Source: Timema cristinae
Taxonomy: Eukaryota; Arthropoda; Insecta; Phasmatodea; Timematidae
Direction of reading: 5' to 3'
NCBI GenBank assembly: GCA_039000515.1
Contig: JBCFYV010011172.1
Coordinates: forward strand, 71,993,941-72,057,940
DNA length: 64,000 nt
The notes beneath the pieces are model-generated. The model was not told the origin of the DNA. It saw nothing but the letters and a program-made list of their open reading frames with translations, and did no database searches. Every line of letters starts with the position of its first letter. Position 1 is the stretch's first letter. Made by a program: the position numbers and the translations under genes. Positions 21,408 to 32,843 of this stretch are shown here, piece after piece.

Positions 21408-21638
21408 TAGCATCGCGTCTTACTGCCCGTTTGGGTTGTACGCTTAAGTACTAATTACGCTAATGGATTAGGAATTGTGAAGGTTAAATTTAGAGGAAAT
21501 GAACCTGTATTTGCGTGGAAGGAGAGTGGAAAACCACCCTCAGTTCACCTGACCAAGATTCGAACTTCGATCTCCCCGCCCTCAGCAGTCGAGTTCAACA
21601 CGACTAGCACGTTAGCTAACTACGCCACCGAGGCGGGT
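21408..21638 (-). repeat. SINE type B
   Basis: Reversed tail GCATCGCGTCTTACTGCCCG, body TTGCGTGGAAGGAGAGTGGA, reversed box B CAAGATTCGAACTTCG and head ending CCACCGAGGCGGG. Lies in H3. AACTGTCCTG and AACTTGTCATG at the two flanks may be a decayed TSD. Confidence 0.85.
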
Positions 21639-21968
21639 AACTTGTCATGTTGAAAGACGACAGGCTTGTACTGGATTAGTCCCCCAACGTCTTTCTATTC
21701 TTTCAGAATGTTTTATAATACACTTCCAAAAGATGAATCACACCAATACATCCTATCTGCACGGTGTATATTTTTTGAGGAACACACCATTGGACTTAGC
21801 AGTTCTGCCTTAAAGACGACGTGTGTATACCGTGTTTAGCGCTTTTGGCGCGTTTTCACAGCTTCAAAAACGCGGCACATTTAATGTCTAGTGCAAATTA
21901 ATCAAAATACAGGCAGGCGTCAGCGTTAATAACGCGGTGCTTTCAGCGTTCGTATAGAATGGCCCTAA

Positions 21969-22559
21969 TGCGAATATAACCGTTCGGCCACCGTTATGGT
22001 CTTCGAAATGTTGAAGTCGTTGGCGGGACGAGAGAGAAATGTGTTATTATTGGTCTCTTTTGCGGTAGTTTTAGTTTGTTGATTGCGAGTCAAGTAGACG
22101 TGTCGGTGGAAATATAACTCACGCCTCGGTAACAACGGCCGCCTTTAACCGCAAGCAGACCTCATTGCGGCGGGTGGAATGGAGTCAGATTTCTTGCGAT
22201 AGGGACTGACGGGGGTTCGAGTAACGCCTATAGCTGATTCTCAAATATACGGAAAGACATAACAAAGGCTGATGCCAACCGCTTATATAAGAAACCGATT
22301 AATGATTAGGATTATATTATTCGACTACAGTCAGATGGTCTATCTTGTTATCAAATCCCGTCTAAGAAGCGTTGAAGAATGCAGGGCCACTCTTATTTCT
22401 CTTGCACACGTTTTGCTGCAAGGGTTAATTCACATTTATAATTTTCAAACCAAGTTCAACAATAGTTCCCCTTGAACTTCCCTGGCATCGGTTTTCTCCA
22501 GTGCTATTCACTCGTCCAAGTTATCAGTATATTTACCAACCAAATATCGCTCCTCTCTA
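21969..22559. other. No gene recognised; locally CpG-richer
   Basis: 21970-22260 has more CpG than its surroundings. A 67-codon plus-strand frame (22272-22475) lacks a recognisable domain. Confidence 0.35.
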
Positions 22560-22775
22560 TGTATTTACACTAATATGGTAGGAAGGATAAAGGTAGAATT
22601 TTAGAGGAATCATACCTACTTTCGTGAAGAGAGAGAGTGAAAACAATTAGGGAAAAAACACTTTAGTAAAAACTGTCTGGATTCGAACCCTAATTTACCC
22701 CCCCCCCCCCCCCCCCCCCGATCTTCTCAATCGCCTGCAAACCAGACGAGACTGACGCCTTGGCCTGCGTATGGA
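22560..22775 (-). repeat. SINE type D, degenerate, with poly-C run
   Basis: Reversed body TTTTAGAGGAATCATACC and GAGAGTGAAAACAATTAGGG, reversed box B CTGGATTCGAACCCTAA. A run of 22 C (22698-22719) splits the head. Confidence 0.55.
22698..22719. repeat. Poly-C tract of 22
   Basis: Uninterrupted cytosines inside a decayed SINE head. Length is likely unstable. Confidence 0.9.
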
Positions 22776-22803
22776 GGAAATTCAACTTTAGCTTGTGGGA
22801 ACC

Positions 22804-23003
22804 TTCATCGGTGGTCACGCGGTTTAATTGTCTGCTCATATAGTCTTGTTTGCCACTGACAGTGAGGTTTAGGGTTTGTTTCCCGGCTGGGTGTACTGAG
22901 GATTTTTTTCCTGAATGGTTTCAAAACTCACTTTACTCATTCTAACCTTATTAAAGTGATTAAAATGTGTATAGCTCGTGCAGGTAATAAGACGCGGTGA
23001 AAT
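22804..23003 (+). repeat. SINE type D
   Basis: Head CATCGGTGGTCACGCGGTTT, box B-like GGGTTTGTTTCCCGGC, GGTGTACTGAGG body and tail GGTAATAAGACGCGGTGAAA. The body is shortened. Confidence 0.65.
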
Positions 23004-23940
23004 AAAGCTTGTTGGGGTTGGGAGGAATTGACTCGACTGCAATAATAATAATTCCTGAAAGGTGAGATGCCGTAGTCGTGTCAGATAAACGTCATCGGTG
23101 TTCCACTAGGATTAAATGATGCGCCCGCTGGAGCGATGTGACTCGTTGCAGAGGTTTAGACCCCGTGCTCTCTGGGAAGGGGTTTGCTATTTCAAAATAT
23201 GGTTCAAGCTTAAATGGAGGTTGAAGATATATATAAGCCCCAATTGGATTAAAAACATTTTGAGTTTTATAATCCACAAAAATCACGAAAGTGTCATATT
23301 AGCTCATCTAACGACGTTTCACACAGAGCACTAAGGTCAAATTAAATAATTACAACCTTATTATATCTAGCCTTTCTAAATTAACTCTCATTTGTTAACA
23401 GAGTAATAAAATAACATTCAAAGATAACCGATTGTTTTAGAGGTTTTTAAGCTTCAAAACAGCAATTCTCATTATAAATACAGCAATGTAAGATTCTTTC
23501 CCTCCAAGATTTTGGGACCTTTAACCCCCATTCTTGGCATGAATGAGTCCTTATTGAAATTTCATACATGCCTCTAAAGATCGTGTCACGCACTCCAAAA
23601 CTGTCGGTTTGAATCCATATTAAGGCGTTCTCAGTGCACTATTTAATAAAAAGGGGCGGTGAGGTTGTTATTTGTTGATATTTAAAATGTTTTAGAATGT
23701 CGTCTATCCTGTTTTATCAATTTACTGTTTTGTCCTTAAATTATTATTGTCTCATTAAGCAGTAATACCATCACTTGGGGTTAAACTCATCTTTGGTACA
23801 CCCGAACCTGTCTTTTGTCACCGAACCAATGGTTGGTGGCCTTCGCGAAGTTTTAAGACAACTTGTTGACCTGTGTTTTCCGACTCATTCCATCTATTAG
23901 TCTTGCAGAACATTAAAAATAACATGAACTCGTGTGTCAT
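23004..23940. other. No gene recognised
   Basis: AT-rich. Opposed 64- and 72-codon frames at 23092-23334 mirror each other and are not convincing. No repeat family identified. Confidence 0.4.
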
Positions 23941-24215
23941 CAGGGCTGTGGAGTCGAAATCGGTATAAATATACCGACTCCGGCATCAAAATTAAAACTT
24001 ATGGTAGACCTAATTTAACAATACTTTTTTACTACTTAGGATCAAAATTTATAATTTGGATTGACAAATTATTCAAATATAAATTCACAGTGTCAAAGAG
24101 GCTTCCTACGAAGTAATCTGTATTGGAGCATTTAATTGTTGTGAATTTGTTATTATATAGTCTACTAATTAATACACATTGACCATTTATGAAGGAGTAG
24201 GAGTCGAAGACTTGG
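23941..24215. mobile_element. Possible hAT-type element, left end clear
   Basis: Starts CAGGGCTGTGGAGTCG, a typical hAT-type end, with GACTCCGG inverted nearby. GGAGTAGGAGTCGAAG near 24195 may be the decayed right arm. No TSD can be assigned, so the right boundary is approximate. Confidence 0.45.
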
Positions 24216-24589
24216 CGCACCGAATAACAGCTCTCTGGTAGTCATCCAATTAGTTGTTTTTTTAAATCCTTGCCGTAATTCATCGAAGCTGAAAGGTTCA
24301 TACCTCCGCATAATTTTTCCAGTTGAAATACACTAGAGCATTCAGTGCGACAGCGGATTATATTTAGTTCGAAGATTGTTTAATTTAGCCGCGTCCGTCT
24401 CCCCTTTCAACTAACCGTATTTAATCGCACTATTGGGGTAGGTATAAGTAAGATAGATTTTAATTTTCTTATTTGAGGTATATAACGTTCACTTTCTGAA
24501 CCAACTGATTATATCAACACACGAGAATTTCTTTGAGCGAAGGCGAAAGAGCCTGCCATTTTTTCCGTGAAAATTATTTTCACAAACCT

Positions 24590-24745
24590 TCCGGGGTTCT
24601 TTTATATGCCACAATTGGCATAGGACAGATGGCTTTACTTCCTCTCCGAGGGAAGGTGTGGTACGGATTTTTATCGCTCAAGAAAAATCCGTCGACCTCG
24701 GCTAAGTTTGAGTCCTGTAGGCGAGCACTTTACCCAAAGATCACT
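24590..24745 (-). repeat. Possible second, unrelated tRNA-like SINE, decayed
   Basis: On the minus strand TGGGTAAAGTGCTCGCCTAC and AGGACTCAAACTTAGCC resemble an anticodon arm and box B. On the plus strand CCACAATTGGCATAGGACAG and GCTCAAGAAAAATCCGTCGA look like a conserved repeat body. The tail differs from types A-D. A chance resemblance is possible. Confidence 0.3.
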
Positions 24746-24779
24746 TAGGTCACTGGAAAATAGTAGTATATCACATAGT

Positions 24780-25147
24780 CAGGGTCCTTACGCGTAATGG
24801 AAAACACGGAATTTTTAAATATTTCTTCAAGGCCTGGACATGTTATGGAATTCCTCATCTTTCCAGTATTTTCCTGTAACTTTTTAGGTTGTCCTGAAAA
24901 TTCCTTTGTCCCCCATTTTTTAAACGGGTCAGTTAATAAGGAGGAAACAGGAGTAACTCAATAGATGAAATTATCCATATATCAATAGTAATTCATAAGG
25001 TGTCTGGATCCGTATAAATCATTAAATTTCTTTATTAATCTACTGAATCTATCATTAATATAAAATTAAGCAGCTGCCCTGGAGGAATTATTGAAAATAC
25101 TTGAAAAGTCATGGAAAAAAAAATCACGATTTTGTGTAGGAACCCTG
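24780..25147. mobile_element. Possible hAT-type MITE
   Basis: Left end CAGGGTCCTTAC; reverse complement of the right end CAGGGTTCCTAC. Internal GTAATGGAAAACACGGAATT and AAGTCATGGAAAAA are related motifs. The 8-bp flanks (CACATAGT, TTTAGTAC) do not match, so it is not a clean insertion. Confidence 0.5.
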
Positions 25148-25289
25148 TTTAGTACACTAGTCAGGATTTGAACCCTTACATTGTCATCAGTGAACCAAAC
25201 CAAACTAGACGAGATTCATATTTAATCCGCGTGCCCATCCATGCGGGGCTGAAAAAACTGTGTCGAGGGCTATCAGTAAAATATGAAGT

Positions 25290-25482
25290 GCAATGGTGGG
25301 CACGCGGACATAGGCGCCAGTCATGTCTTACCATGGTTTGTTTGTCTTGGGGAGGTCGGGGTTTGAATCCCGGCCGGGTGAATTGATTGTAGGTACACTA
25401 CCTTTAAAATTCTACCTTTCTCCCTCCTATCTCGCTAGTGTATAATGGACTAGTCCGAACGAACAGTAAAACGCAGCGCAAA
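25290..25482 (+). repeat. SINE type D
   Basis: CAATGGTGGGCACGCGGACA head, box B GGGTTTGAATCCCGGC, then a shortened body and GAACAGTAAAACGCAGCGCA tail. A reversed head-like fragment lies upstream at about 25155-25215. Confidence 0.6.
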
Positions 25483-25629
25483 ATACAAGTTACAAGTGAG
25501 AAATCATGTGAGACTTCACTGATCAAAAGCTTTGTTATATTATATTTTAACCATTTGGTACTCTGGCATGTCACTTTTTTTTTGCGCTAAACCTTTCTAG
25601 AATTGTCACTTTCATTATTTGCAACACCT

Positions 25630-25790
25630 CTCGGGACGTGTCACATGAACATTTTTGCACCAATTGGCGGGGGTGTCACATGAACATTTTTGCAACAAAT
25701 CTTTGGCCGTGTCGCATAGGCCTACATTGGTTTGCAACATTCTTTTTGGCGTGTCACATGCACTTTGCAACACTTGAATACGTACAGCAC
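25630..25790. repeat. Short tandem repeat, about four diverged ~45-bp units
   Basis: CGTGTCACATGAACATTTTT occurs at about 25637, GGTGTCACATGAACATTTTT at about 25673, CGTGTCGCATAGG at about 25709 and CGTGTCACATGCACTTTGCA at about 25750. Each is followed by GCAAC or GCACC. Open frames on both strands follow the repeat. Confidence 0.7.
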
Positions 25791-26046
25791 AAGACTGACT
25801 ATTACAACACACAGGACATCTGGACAGCCCATTCAAGTACTTGTGCCTCTGTTGCTTTACGCCTCGAGGGAGTCTTCGCAGATTTATGCAATAAAGTTAA
25901 ACTCAAATCGGCGAGATGATGTCGCTAGATAAAAGTAAGATGTTAAGTAATGTTGGAGTAGGATAGTACTGCCTGTGAGGGAGGTGGTGGGCCTCCGGCC
26001 CAGACATGGTCGATAGTAATAACAATGTATATTGACAATTTTCCAA

Positions 26047-26049
26047 AGG

Positions 26050-26102
<53 letters not shown>

Positions 26103-26125
26103 TACATACATACATACATACATGT
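26047..26125. repeat. Compound microsatellite (GT)n(AT)n(ACAT)n
   Basis: GTGTGTGTGTGTGTG, then an AT run, then CATACATACATACATAC. Open frames in this region (MYVCMYVY-type) are translations of the repeat. Confidence 0.9.
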
Positions 26126-26489
26126 GCTAATATGTCAAATGTTGTTTTATATAGGTCTTTGCATTCTTTTTACATGGCTGGTTCAGACATTTACAGCCGT
26201 AAGGTAGACTTTTTTGGTCAGTGCTGGCATCTCTTCAAGTCTTCTAAAAGAGTCAACATAGCCCGATTTAGGTATAAATAATCTTCTCCGTCCTGGCAGT
26301 GTGTGGGGTCACTGACTTTGACTAACCGTCATCCGCGACACTCGCCTTACTTAGCGTTATTATTTATCGAGAAGAAAGGAGGGCGATAGGGGGACTAAAG
26401 ACCTCTTCGCTATCCAGGTGGTGTCTGTCCACCCGCATAACCATATTGAAGACTTGAGACTTTTGGCCATTTAGGCAGTCATTATATAT

Positions 26490-26700
26490 CTTGTTGATGA
26501 GCACGCTAGATTAGGAGTCAGGCTTATCTTCTTTGGTGGGGATGGGGATGTTGGGGCTCGAATCCTGGCTGGGTGTACCAAAGTGGTGGTTGTTTTCCAC
26601 TACACAAATGCAGGTTTACTTCCTATAAATTTTCTACCTTCCTCGTCCGCCCTAGCGTAATTAAATGCGGAGAGCCCGGACAGTAAGACGTGGAGCACGG
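26490..26700 (+). repeat. SINE type D
   Basis: Box B GGGGCTCGAATCCTGGC, GGTGTACCAAAGTGGTGG, CACAAATGCAGGTTTACTTC body and GGACAGTAAGACGTGGAGCA tail. Confidence 0.6.
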
Positions 26701-27177
26701 GGACAAAATATTATGTGTTGTGTTTTTAAATTAAAAGAACATATTATAGATCAAAGGGTGTTAGTTTTAGGCATTTATCGAGTACTTATTGGCTATCCTT
26801 TCAACTGGACAACTGATCCGCTGCTAGATATTTAATGGGCAGCTGTTATGTAAATACTCTTGTTGTCACTTTAATCACGAATGCTATAAAATTGCTTGGT
26901 AGTATGTGTTTTTATTGCGCTTTCCATATACTTTATGTAAAGTCAAGATAATAAAAAAATATGCTGACACTATTATTTACTGTCCTATTTTAGCCATTTT
27001 TCTCGAATTAAACTGTACAAGAACCATTATTTGGCTGTGTCTAAACCAAGTGGTTAATAATTAATTGTAAACATTAACTGGATGACTATCTCAATGCTTT
27101 AGAATGGTTAGTCCATGAAATTCTGTTTCTTTGAACGTTTAATTATTTTTATTATTCTTTGACAACCATTCGCTTCA
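26701..27177. other. No gene recognised
   Basis: AT-rich unique sequence preceding an ATT microsatellite. Confidence 0.4.

Positions 27178-27241
<64 letters not shown>
27178..27241. repeat. (ATT)n microsatellite, free-standing
   Basis: About 64 bp of perfect ATT repeat. Unlike most such runs here it has no SINE body attached, so it may be a SINE tail whose body was lost, or an independent repeat. Confidence 0.9.
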
Positions 27242-27609
27242 TTCTACAATTAATTTGTTTTAGAAGTGTGTTCGAAGGATCTGCAAACCGAAAGTGAGAT
27301 TGTGCCAAGACGGTTATGTGTGTTTAAAATATTTTCACTGATAATTTAAAAGTAAAATATAGTTTATATTGATTAATTATTTATTAACACTTACGTTAGA
27401 AGGGAAAGAAAGGTTTGCACTCGATTACTACCAATCAAATAATTTAGTAATAGTAAATAGTTCGTTTAGTAAGTTGATACTAGGCAAGTAACACGACACC
27501 TTCATTTTGTGTGTGTGTGCTTAGTATAGTAATACTAGACTTAATTTGTTTTTATAAATAAAGTTTCCATAGAGGATAAATGTAATTTTTAAAACGTATA
27601 TACCGCCCT

Positions 27610-27999
27610 CACAAGGTGAGGCTGTAGAGGATGCGAGAAAAGGCCAATGTTTTTGCCTTTTTTTATAGACACAAAATGTGTTTTCTAAAATAAATAAAAT
27701 ATTGCTTCAGTACAAACATGGAGTTTAATTTTCTTTACATGGGGATATAAACATTCGTTAAATATCCGTCATGATCATAGCGGCATTAAATTATGTTTTT
27801 TTAATGCAGAGAAATAAATTAAATTAAATTCCAGGACACCCTTGACAGATATTCAAGAACTGTTAAGGTCACCACGCGAAGAAAATTAAACTCTATGTTT
27901 ATACTGAAGCAATGTTTATTTTGAGCAAAGAAGTCTTGCTCTAAAAACTGGAAATAAAACATATATTTTCTCGCGTCCGCTACTACACCCCCACTTTAA
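27610..27999. mobile_element. Foldback MITE family F, copy 4
   Basis: CAAGGTGAGGCTGTAGAGGA at the left; the right end is CTCGCGTCCGCTACTACACC and then CCCACTTTAA. The internal inverse motifs TTTAATTTTCTTTACATGG and CGAAGAAAATTAAACTCTAT are present. It is joined to copy 5 through one shared TTAA at 27996-27999. Confidence 0.8.
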
Positions 28000-28220
28000 G
28001 GTGGAATGGAAGGGGACGCGAGCAGTTATGATGGCGTAACTTTTTTTGGCTAAAATAAATAAAATATGATATCCAAAAAATTGTGTGGCCACCATGTGAA
28101 GAAAATTAAACTCTATTTTGTACTGGAGCAATATTTTATTTATTTTGGCCAAAAAATATTTTGCCATATAACCAGCAAAAACACTGATTACTTCTCGCGT
28201 CCCCTTCCATCCCACCTTAA
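27996..28220. mobile_element. Foldback MITE family F, copy 5, short form with best-preserved ends
   Basis: After TTAA the left arm reads GGTGGAATGGAAGGGGACGC; the right arm reversed reads GGTGGGATGGAAGGGGACGC and ends in TTAA at 28217-28220. About 225 bp, an internally deleted form. TTAA duplication is typical of piggyBac-type elements; that assignment is inference, since no transposase is present. Confidence 0.85.
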
Positions 28221-29574
28221 GAGCGTACGTACATCACAAGCTAATCAACTCTGCGATACAATCGGCTAGAAATAGTAAATTTACACGAACACTATTGCAC
28301 GTGGGTCATTTCTGTTTAAACATTAATGGAGATAACAGAAGATAATAGAAGTCCCTAATACTGAACGCTGTTGAAATTTTAAATGACATTTGGTTAAAAA
28401 CTTCATCGAAAAGGCCGTTTTTGACAATTTCTAATGGCTTTACAGATTAGCATTGCGCACAAATTTTAATTCTGTCACAATAGGGACATCATTTAATTAT
28501 TAACAAGAAACTTTGTCCCCCATCGTCACCACGGCAAATTTCGGGTAATCATTCAAATACAAATGCACTGCACACTTTCTGGCATATCGTAGGTCTTTTA
28601 TTTTCCTTCTTTACTTCCATATCTCTCTCTCTCGCGCGCGCGCGCATACACACACAAACGCAGATGTGAGCCGGGAGCAGAGTTGGGCCTGCTATGATGA
28701 ACGCTCTTCAAAGTTAATATTATTTAATTTAAATAGCTTCATAAATTTCCCACTTAAATGCACCTGATTATAATTTGTTTGACAAAATTCACATAAAACT
28801 GTTCTAAATAACTGTATTTTTATTTATTTTTTTCTCGTGTAATTAAAATCATACAAGCACATGCCACTTTTTTTAAAAATACAACATTTGTATCACCATC
28901 TTAAAATTTTGAAATTAAAATGATTGTTGTTGACCATGTAAATACATATTAACTAGTTGATCCAAGAGCTTAGAAGGAATTTTAAATATCACAACTTATT
29001 CTGACCTTGATTCCAGAGACGAAGGTTTAGCTAGCTGGTGAACTGTGACGAATTATTTTTCACTGTTATTTTCATCTTATTTCTTGGTGAATATTCTTGA
29101 AGAGCTTCACAGCTCACATTTCTTTTCCTGTATCATTCAAAGATAATAATAATAATTATTGTGAGTTTCGAACAGCCCAAACGGTCATTTATACGTGTAT
29201 CGTCCTCTTCTGACCCCTACTTTTTTGGGTGTTTACACTCCTTCTTACTACAGCTTCTGCTGATATCCATTTTAATTACTCTTAATAGTTTAGGTAAGAC
29301 GAACTTAGAACTTAGAAAAACAGTCCCTATCAGTGGTGGACTGGCAGGTTTCTGATTTGAGATGGTTGGTTTTGAGATTTTAGTGGTTCTCCCGTGCTGA
29401 AGATTGCGACCAGAGCTGACGAAGTAGAGATGAATTGAACTTTAGCAGAACCGCTCGCGTGGATTAGGCTTAGATTTTTGTGATTGACTCGAGCTCGTCA
29501 CGTGACCACTCTTCTGTTCTACGGGGCCTTTTTTTTTGAACGTGTGAATCCACAGTAAGGACTCAAAAACTATT
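28221..29574. other. No gene recognised; TC/GC/AC microsatellite inside
   Basis: Mostly AT-rich. At 28620-28660 a (TC)n(GC)n(AC)n run occurs, an alternating purine-pyrimidine stretch. A 64-codon frame at 29161-29355 has no domain. Confidence 0.4.
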
Positions 29575-29690
29575 GGCACCCACATCACTGTCCACGCAGA
29601 ATTGTCAGTTTCATTTAGTCTGGTTTGCTGGTAACAGAGAAGTAGGGTTTAAATCCAGGTCGGGTGTATCATTAAGACGTGGCAAAAAAA
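29575..29690 (+). repeat. SINE type D head fragment
   Basis: CATTTAGTCTGGTTTGCTGG, box B-like GGGTTTAAATCCAGGTCGG, then TTAAGACGTGGCAAAA. The body between head and tail is lost. Confidence 0.5.
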
Positions 29691-30364
29691 CAACACGGAA
29701 ATATATGTTACAGATATCTCCTAAGTCACGCCTGTGAAACGATTCTTCGAAGTTTTAATGGATGTAGGAACATCAATAATTGCCATAAACTCATTCCAGT
29801 GAAAACTTAACTTTTAATCCGTAAACTGTTATCTCAATATTGTATCGCTATTTTACCGAGGCGGTCGAGTGGAAATGGCTTGAGTAGCGCGCCCGCATGA
29901 GGTCATGCTGTAATACCAGAGCAAGTATTACGAGCCTGTCATGGCCGCGGATGACACGCGTGAAACTTAGTTCATGAATATTTGATTGGATGTGAAACAT
30001 ATCCACTAGAGGGGGAGGGGGATAACTTGGTGGGGGCGTGTCCAATAAACAAACACTACCGCTTGCTCCTATTTCACAAACAGATTATTTTGTTCAGCAC
30101 GTCTTACTATACTACCCTTCCTATGGAACCGCACCGGTGGACACGCGGACTAAATTTCAAGGTATCACATTTTATCTCAGTCGGTAACGCGTCTTCTTAC
30201 TAGCCACGGGTTCAGTTCAATTCAAATCATGTTCGAAAATGTATCACTGGGGAAATTGGGCATTATCCTTTCACGTAAAGAATAAAGGGCCGAAGAACTG
30301 GAATTTTAGAACTAAGTTAGTGTATAAAGGCTTGTGCTGATCTAATTCTGGTCAATGTTTTCGT
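29691..30364. other. No gene recognised
   Basis: Includes a CpG-containing stretch (29860-29970) with a GGTCGAGTGG motif like a tRNA D-arm but no T-arm, and a SINE D-like head (ACCGGTGGACACGCGGACTA) at about 30132. No gene. Confidence 0.35.
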
Positions 30365-30370
30365 GTTAAA

Positions 30371-30375
<5 letters not shown>

Positions 30376-30410
<35 letters not shown>

Positions 30411-30561
30411 CATTTGGGTTATATGCACTTACGCTAATATGTAATGGTAGGGTGATTGTGAGATGAAATGGAGACCCTACAGTTTAACGTGGAATCCGAA
30501 CCATGGCAGAGGCCTGGCATTCCACACATTCACAAGCTGTGACTAATACACGTCTTGTCAC
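30376..30561 (-). repeat. SINE type A (A2 variant), 5'-truncated, 11-bp TSD
   Basis: (ATT)n tail, common module partly lost, body up to CTGTGACTAATACACGTCTT. GTTAAATATTA flanks it at 30365-30375 and 30562-30572. The extra segment marks the A2 variant. Confidence 0.88.
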
Positions 30562-30599
30562 GTTAAATATTACAAATTAAAAAGAAATTTCAGTCTCCT

Positions 30600-30792
30600 C
30601 TAGTCTAAATTATCAGTGATTAAATCGGGGTTATAATCTCGACTAAATGTACTGAGATTTTTTTTTTCTTAGATATTTTTCAACTCTCCCACCGTATAAA
30701 AACAGTTATATTCTCTCTTAACTCTACATTCCACGTCCTTATATCATTATTGTAACTAAATGTATATAGTTCGGACGGGTAGTAAAGCGTGG
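30600..30792 (+). repeat. SINE type D, degenerate
   Basis: CTAAATTATCAGTGATTAAA, box B-like GGGGTTATAATCTCGACT, and tail TTCGGACGGGTAGTAAAGCG. It is followed at 30805-30925 by a reversed body-like fragment, giving a head-on pair. Confidence 0.5.
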
Positions 30793-30925
30793 AACAAAAT
30801 TTCACAAATGAGTTCGGGATGAGAAAGATACGATTTTTAGAGGAAAATTACCCGAATTTATATGTAGGGTAAAAAGGGAACCATTTAGGAAAACACCTTT
30901 AGTAACTTCCCTGTCTCTTATACCC

Positions 30926-31447
30926 CCATGCCGGCAAGAACTCTGAATCGATATATCGAAGTTTTAAAGTTTTCACTTTAGTTTGATTCCTCCCAACGAC
31001 GTTAACATCAAATGAGTTAAAATAAGGTAATAAATGCGACTATAGTATTCTAACTCACGTATCGATTACAGTGCTGGGCGGTAGAATGTGTCGCTAACGA
31101 AAACCAAATATGTCAATATTATAATCAAAGTACTTTCGGCGATATCCCATGTTTTAGTACAAACGCATGTGCAGAGGAGATCAAAGTTGTCTTACATTGG
31201 AAAATTACGGATCTTTCAATTAAAATTAAAACTTTTTTTAATAGTTTTAATAAATAAACTTGTATTATAATTTAGAAAAATATACATTAAACTTTTAATA
31301 TTCACATACACAAGCCATTATGAAAATAGTTGTTTTTGATCTTAACTATTCTCAAAACAATGACTGATGCCATGGATATGTGAATGCGTGTCGTATTTTT
31401 AGTTGTAGTCGATCCGCTGGTTATTTCGTGATAATTTTTCCTTTTGC
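30926..31447. other. No gene recognised
   Basis: AT-rich. A 60-codon frame at 31088-31270 has no domain. Confidence 0.4.
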
Positions 31448-31640
31448 TAGCACCGCGTCTTACTACCCATTTGGGTTATATTATTATGTAAGAATTACGC
31501 TAATGGGCTAGGGGTGGGGAGGATTAAATTTAGAAGAAGTTTACCCACATTTGCATGGAGAGAGATCGTGGAAAACCACTTAGGAAAAACCACCCTCAGC
31601 ACATCCGACAGTAATCGAACCACGATCTCCTAGTGATAGT
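31448..31640 (-). repeat. SINE type C, 5' end decayed
   Basis: Reversed tail TAGCACCGCGTCTTACTACC, body GTTTACCCACATTTGCATGG and reversed box B AGTAATCGAACCACGATCTC. Confidence 0.78.
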
Positions 31641-32264
31641 CTTCATCAGTATTCGAATATACCTTTCTATACTGCATTAGGTACGAAAACATCGCTTGTG
31701 TGTATGGATATTATAATAGGGCTGGCATCTTATGACCATCGTCAGAGTCATCCTATTGAAAGGAAAACACAAGTGGTGGGAGGTTGGTAGATCTCGATCT
31801 AACACATGTTTTCGATTGAAAGCCAATTCCCTGGAATATATTGGACAGTTCCTTCCCCTCATGGTGTGACCTCTCGTTACGCGCGTGTGTATCGAAATGG
31901 TAACAGTCATATGTTTATTGCACCGGGAGCCGTCAGAGGTCACGGCTGTAAACTCTTGTCACTGGTCCGGTGCATTAAGCCACCATTGTCATCAGAGATC
32001 GCAGGATGGCAGATTGGGCGCGACTACCGGGTTCAATCCACTGAGCTACTCCCACTCTGTTACCTTATTGGTACAGTAACGGTATTGTTGTGGGGGTCAG
32101 AGAGGGGAAGTATCTGTCACATCGCATTGAGACTATAGTTGGATCAATTTCCGTCAGAATCTCTGATGCTCCACCTCTGAAATTTTGTTGTGTCACCTAC
32201 GAGGCTATGTTACCCCACATCTTTATTTAAAATTAGTTTCACACCCTGGTCCTCCCACATATAT
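31641..32264. other. No gene recognised; moderately GC-rich
   Basis: Overlapping frames of 64-110 codons on both strands at 31677-32138. None has a recognisable domain; the 110-codon plus-strand frame is the longest in the area. I would not annotate a gene without homology or transcript support. Confidence 0.3.
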
Positions 32265-32488
32265 TCGGGCACGCGGGCTAATCCTTCAACTTTGTCTGGT
32301 TTGGTTTACTGGTGACGAGCAGTTTGGGGTTCCATATATATAGGCTATGCAAGGTGTGTCCCCCAAAATGGTTTACCACCCTCCCTCCACGCAACGGTGG
32401 GTAAATTTTTATTTAGTCATACCTTACTCATCCTTACTTTTTAGGGTATACAGGCATACATCTCGAACAAGCAGTAAAACGTGGATTA
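32265..32488 (+). repeat. SINE type D
   Basis: GGGCACGCGGGCTAATCC head, TTTGTCTGGTTTGGTTTACT, CCCTCCACGCAACGGTGGGT body and CAAGCAGTAAAACGTGGATT tail. Confidence 0.6.
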
Positions 32489-32519
32489 TATATTTTTTAA
32501 ATCAACAAATTAACTAAAG

Positions 32520-32835
32520 CAGTGATTCTCAAAGTGGGGTACGCGATGAAGTTGTGGAATTATTGTACAAGTAGTATCCAGACTGTAGTTATCAAGAACA
32601 CTCATCTCACTGGGTACCCACTGTATGATATTGATAATTTTGTTAGATTTGTTCAATCAATCATGCCATGTTTTGTTAGCTGTGTAAAGTAAACTGTAAA
32701 CAGACACAAATAAATATGGATGTTTTATTGTATACCCATTATTATATTAAAATATTTTATGTCTGTACAAGGGGTACGCCAGTTATATAAATATTACCAG
32801 GGGGTACGTGAAGCATACAAGTTTGAGAACCACTG
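32520..32835. mobile_element. hAT-type MITE, perfect 8-bp TSD
   Basis: Left end CAGTGATTCTCAAAGTGGGG; reverse complement of right end CAGTGGTTCTCAAACTTGTA. AACTAAAG flanks it at 32512-32519 and 32836-32843. GGGGTACGC-type motifs lie near each end (32536, 32770, 32811). 316 bp, non-coding. Confidence 0.92.
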
Positions 32836-32843
32836 AACTAAAG

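Larger units (their letters stand above)
20213..21965. mobile_element. PIF/Harbinger-like element (H3) carrying a hAT element and a SINE
   Basis: Left end GGCCCATTCTATACGGACGT; reverse complement of right end GGGCCATTCTATACGAACGC; TGAAAGC follows in both. TAA flanks it at 20210-20212 and 21966-21968. Interior GCG-rich blocks such as GCGGCAGTTTTGACGCCGCG lie near each end. A hAT element (20602-21354) and a SINE B (21408-21638) are nested within. No transposase remains. Confidence 0.78.

Noticed and set aside
24780..25147. Clean hAT insertion
   Set aside because: Terminal repeats fit, but the 8-bp flanks do not match, so it is listed only as possible.
29860..29970. tRNA-like D-arm GGTCGAGTGG
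   Set aside because: No matching T-arm or acceptor stem was found downstream.
31677..32138. Overlapping 64-110 codon frames on both strands as a gene
   Set aside because: No recognisable domain and mutually overlapping frames; GC content alone can explain them.
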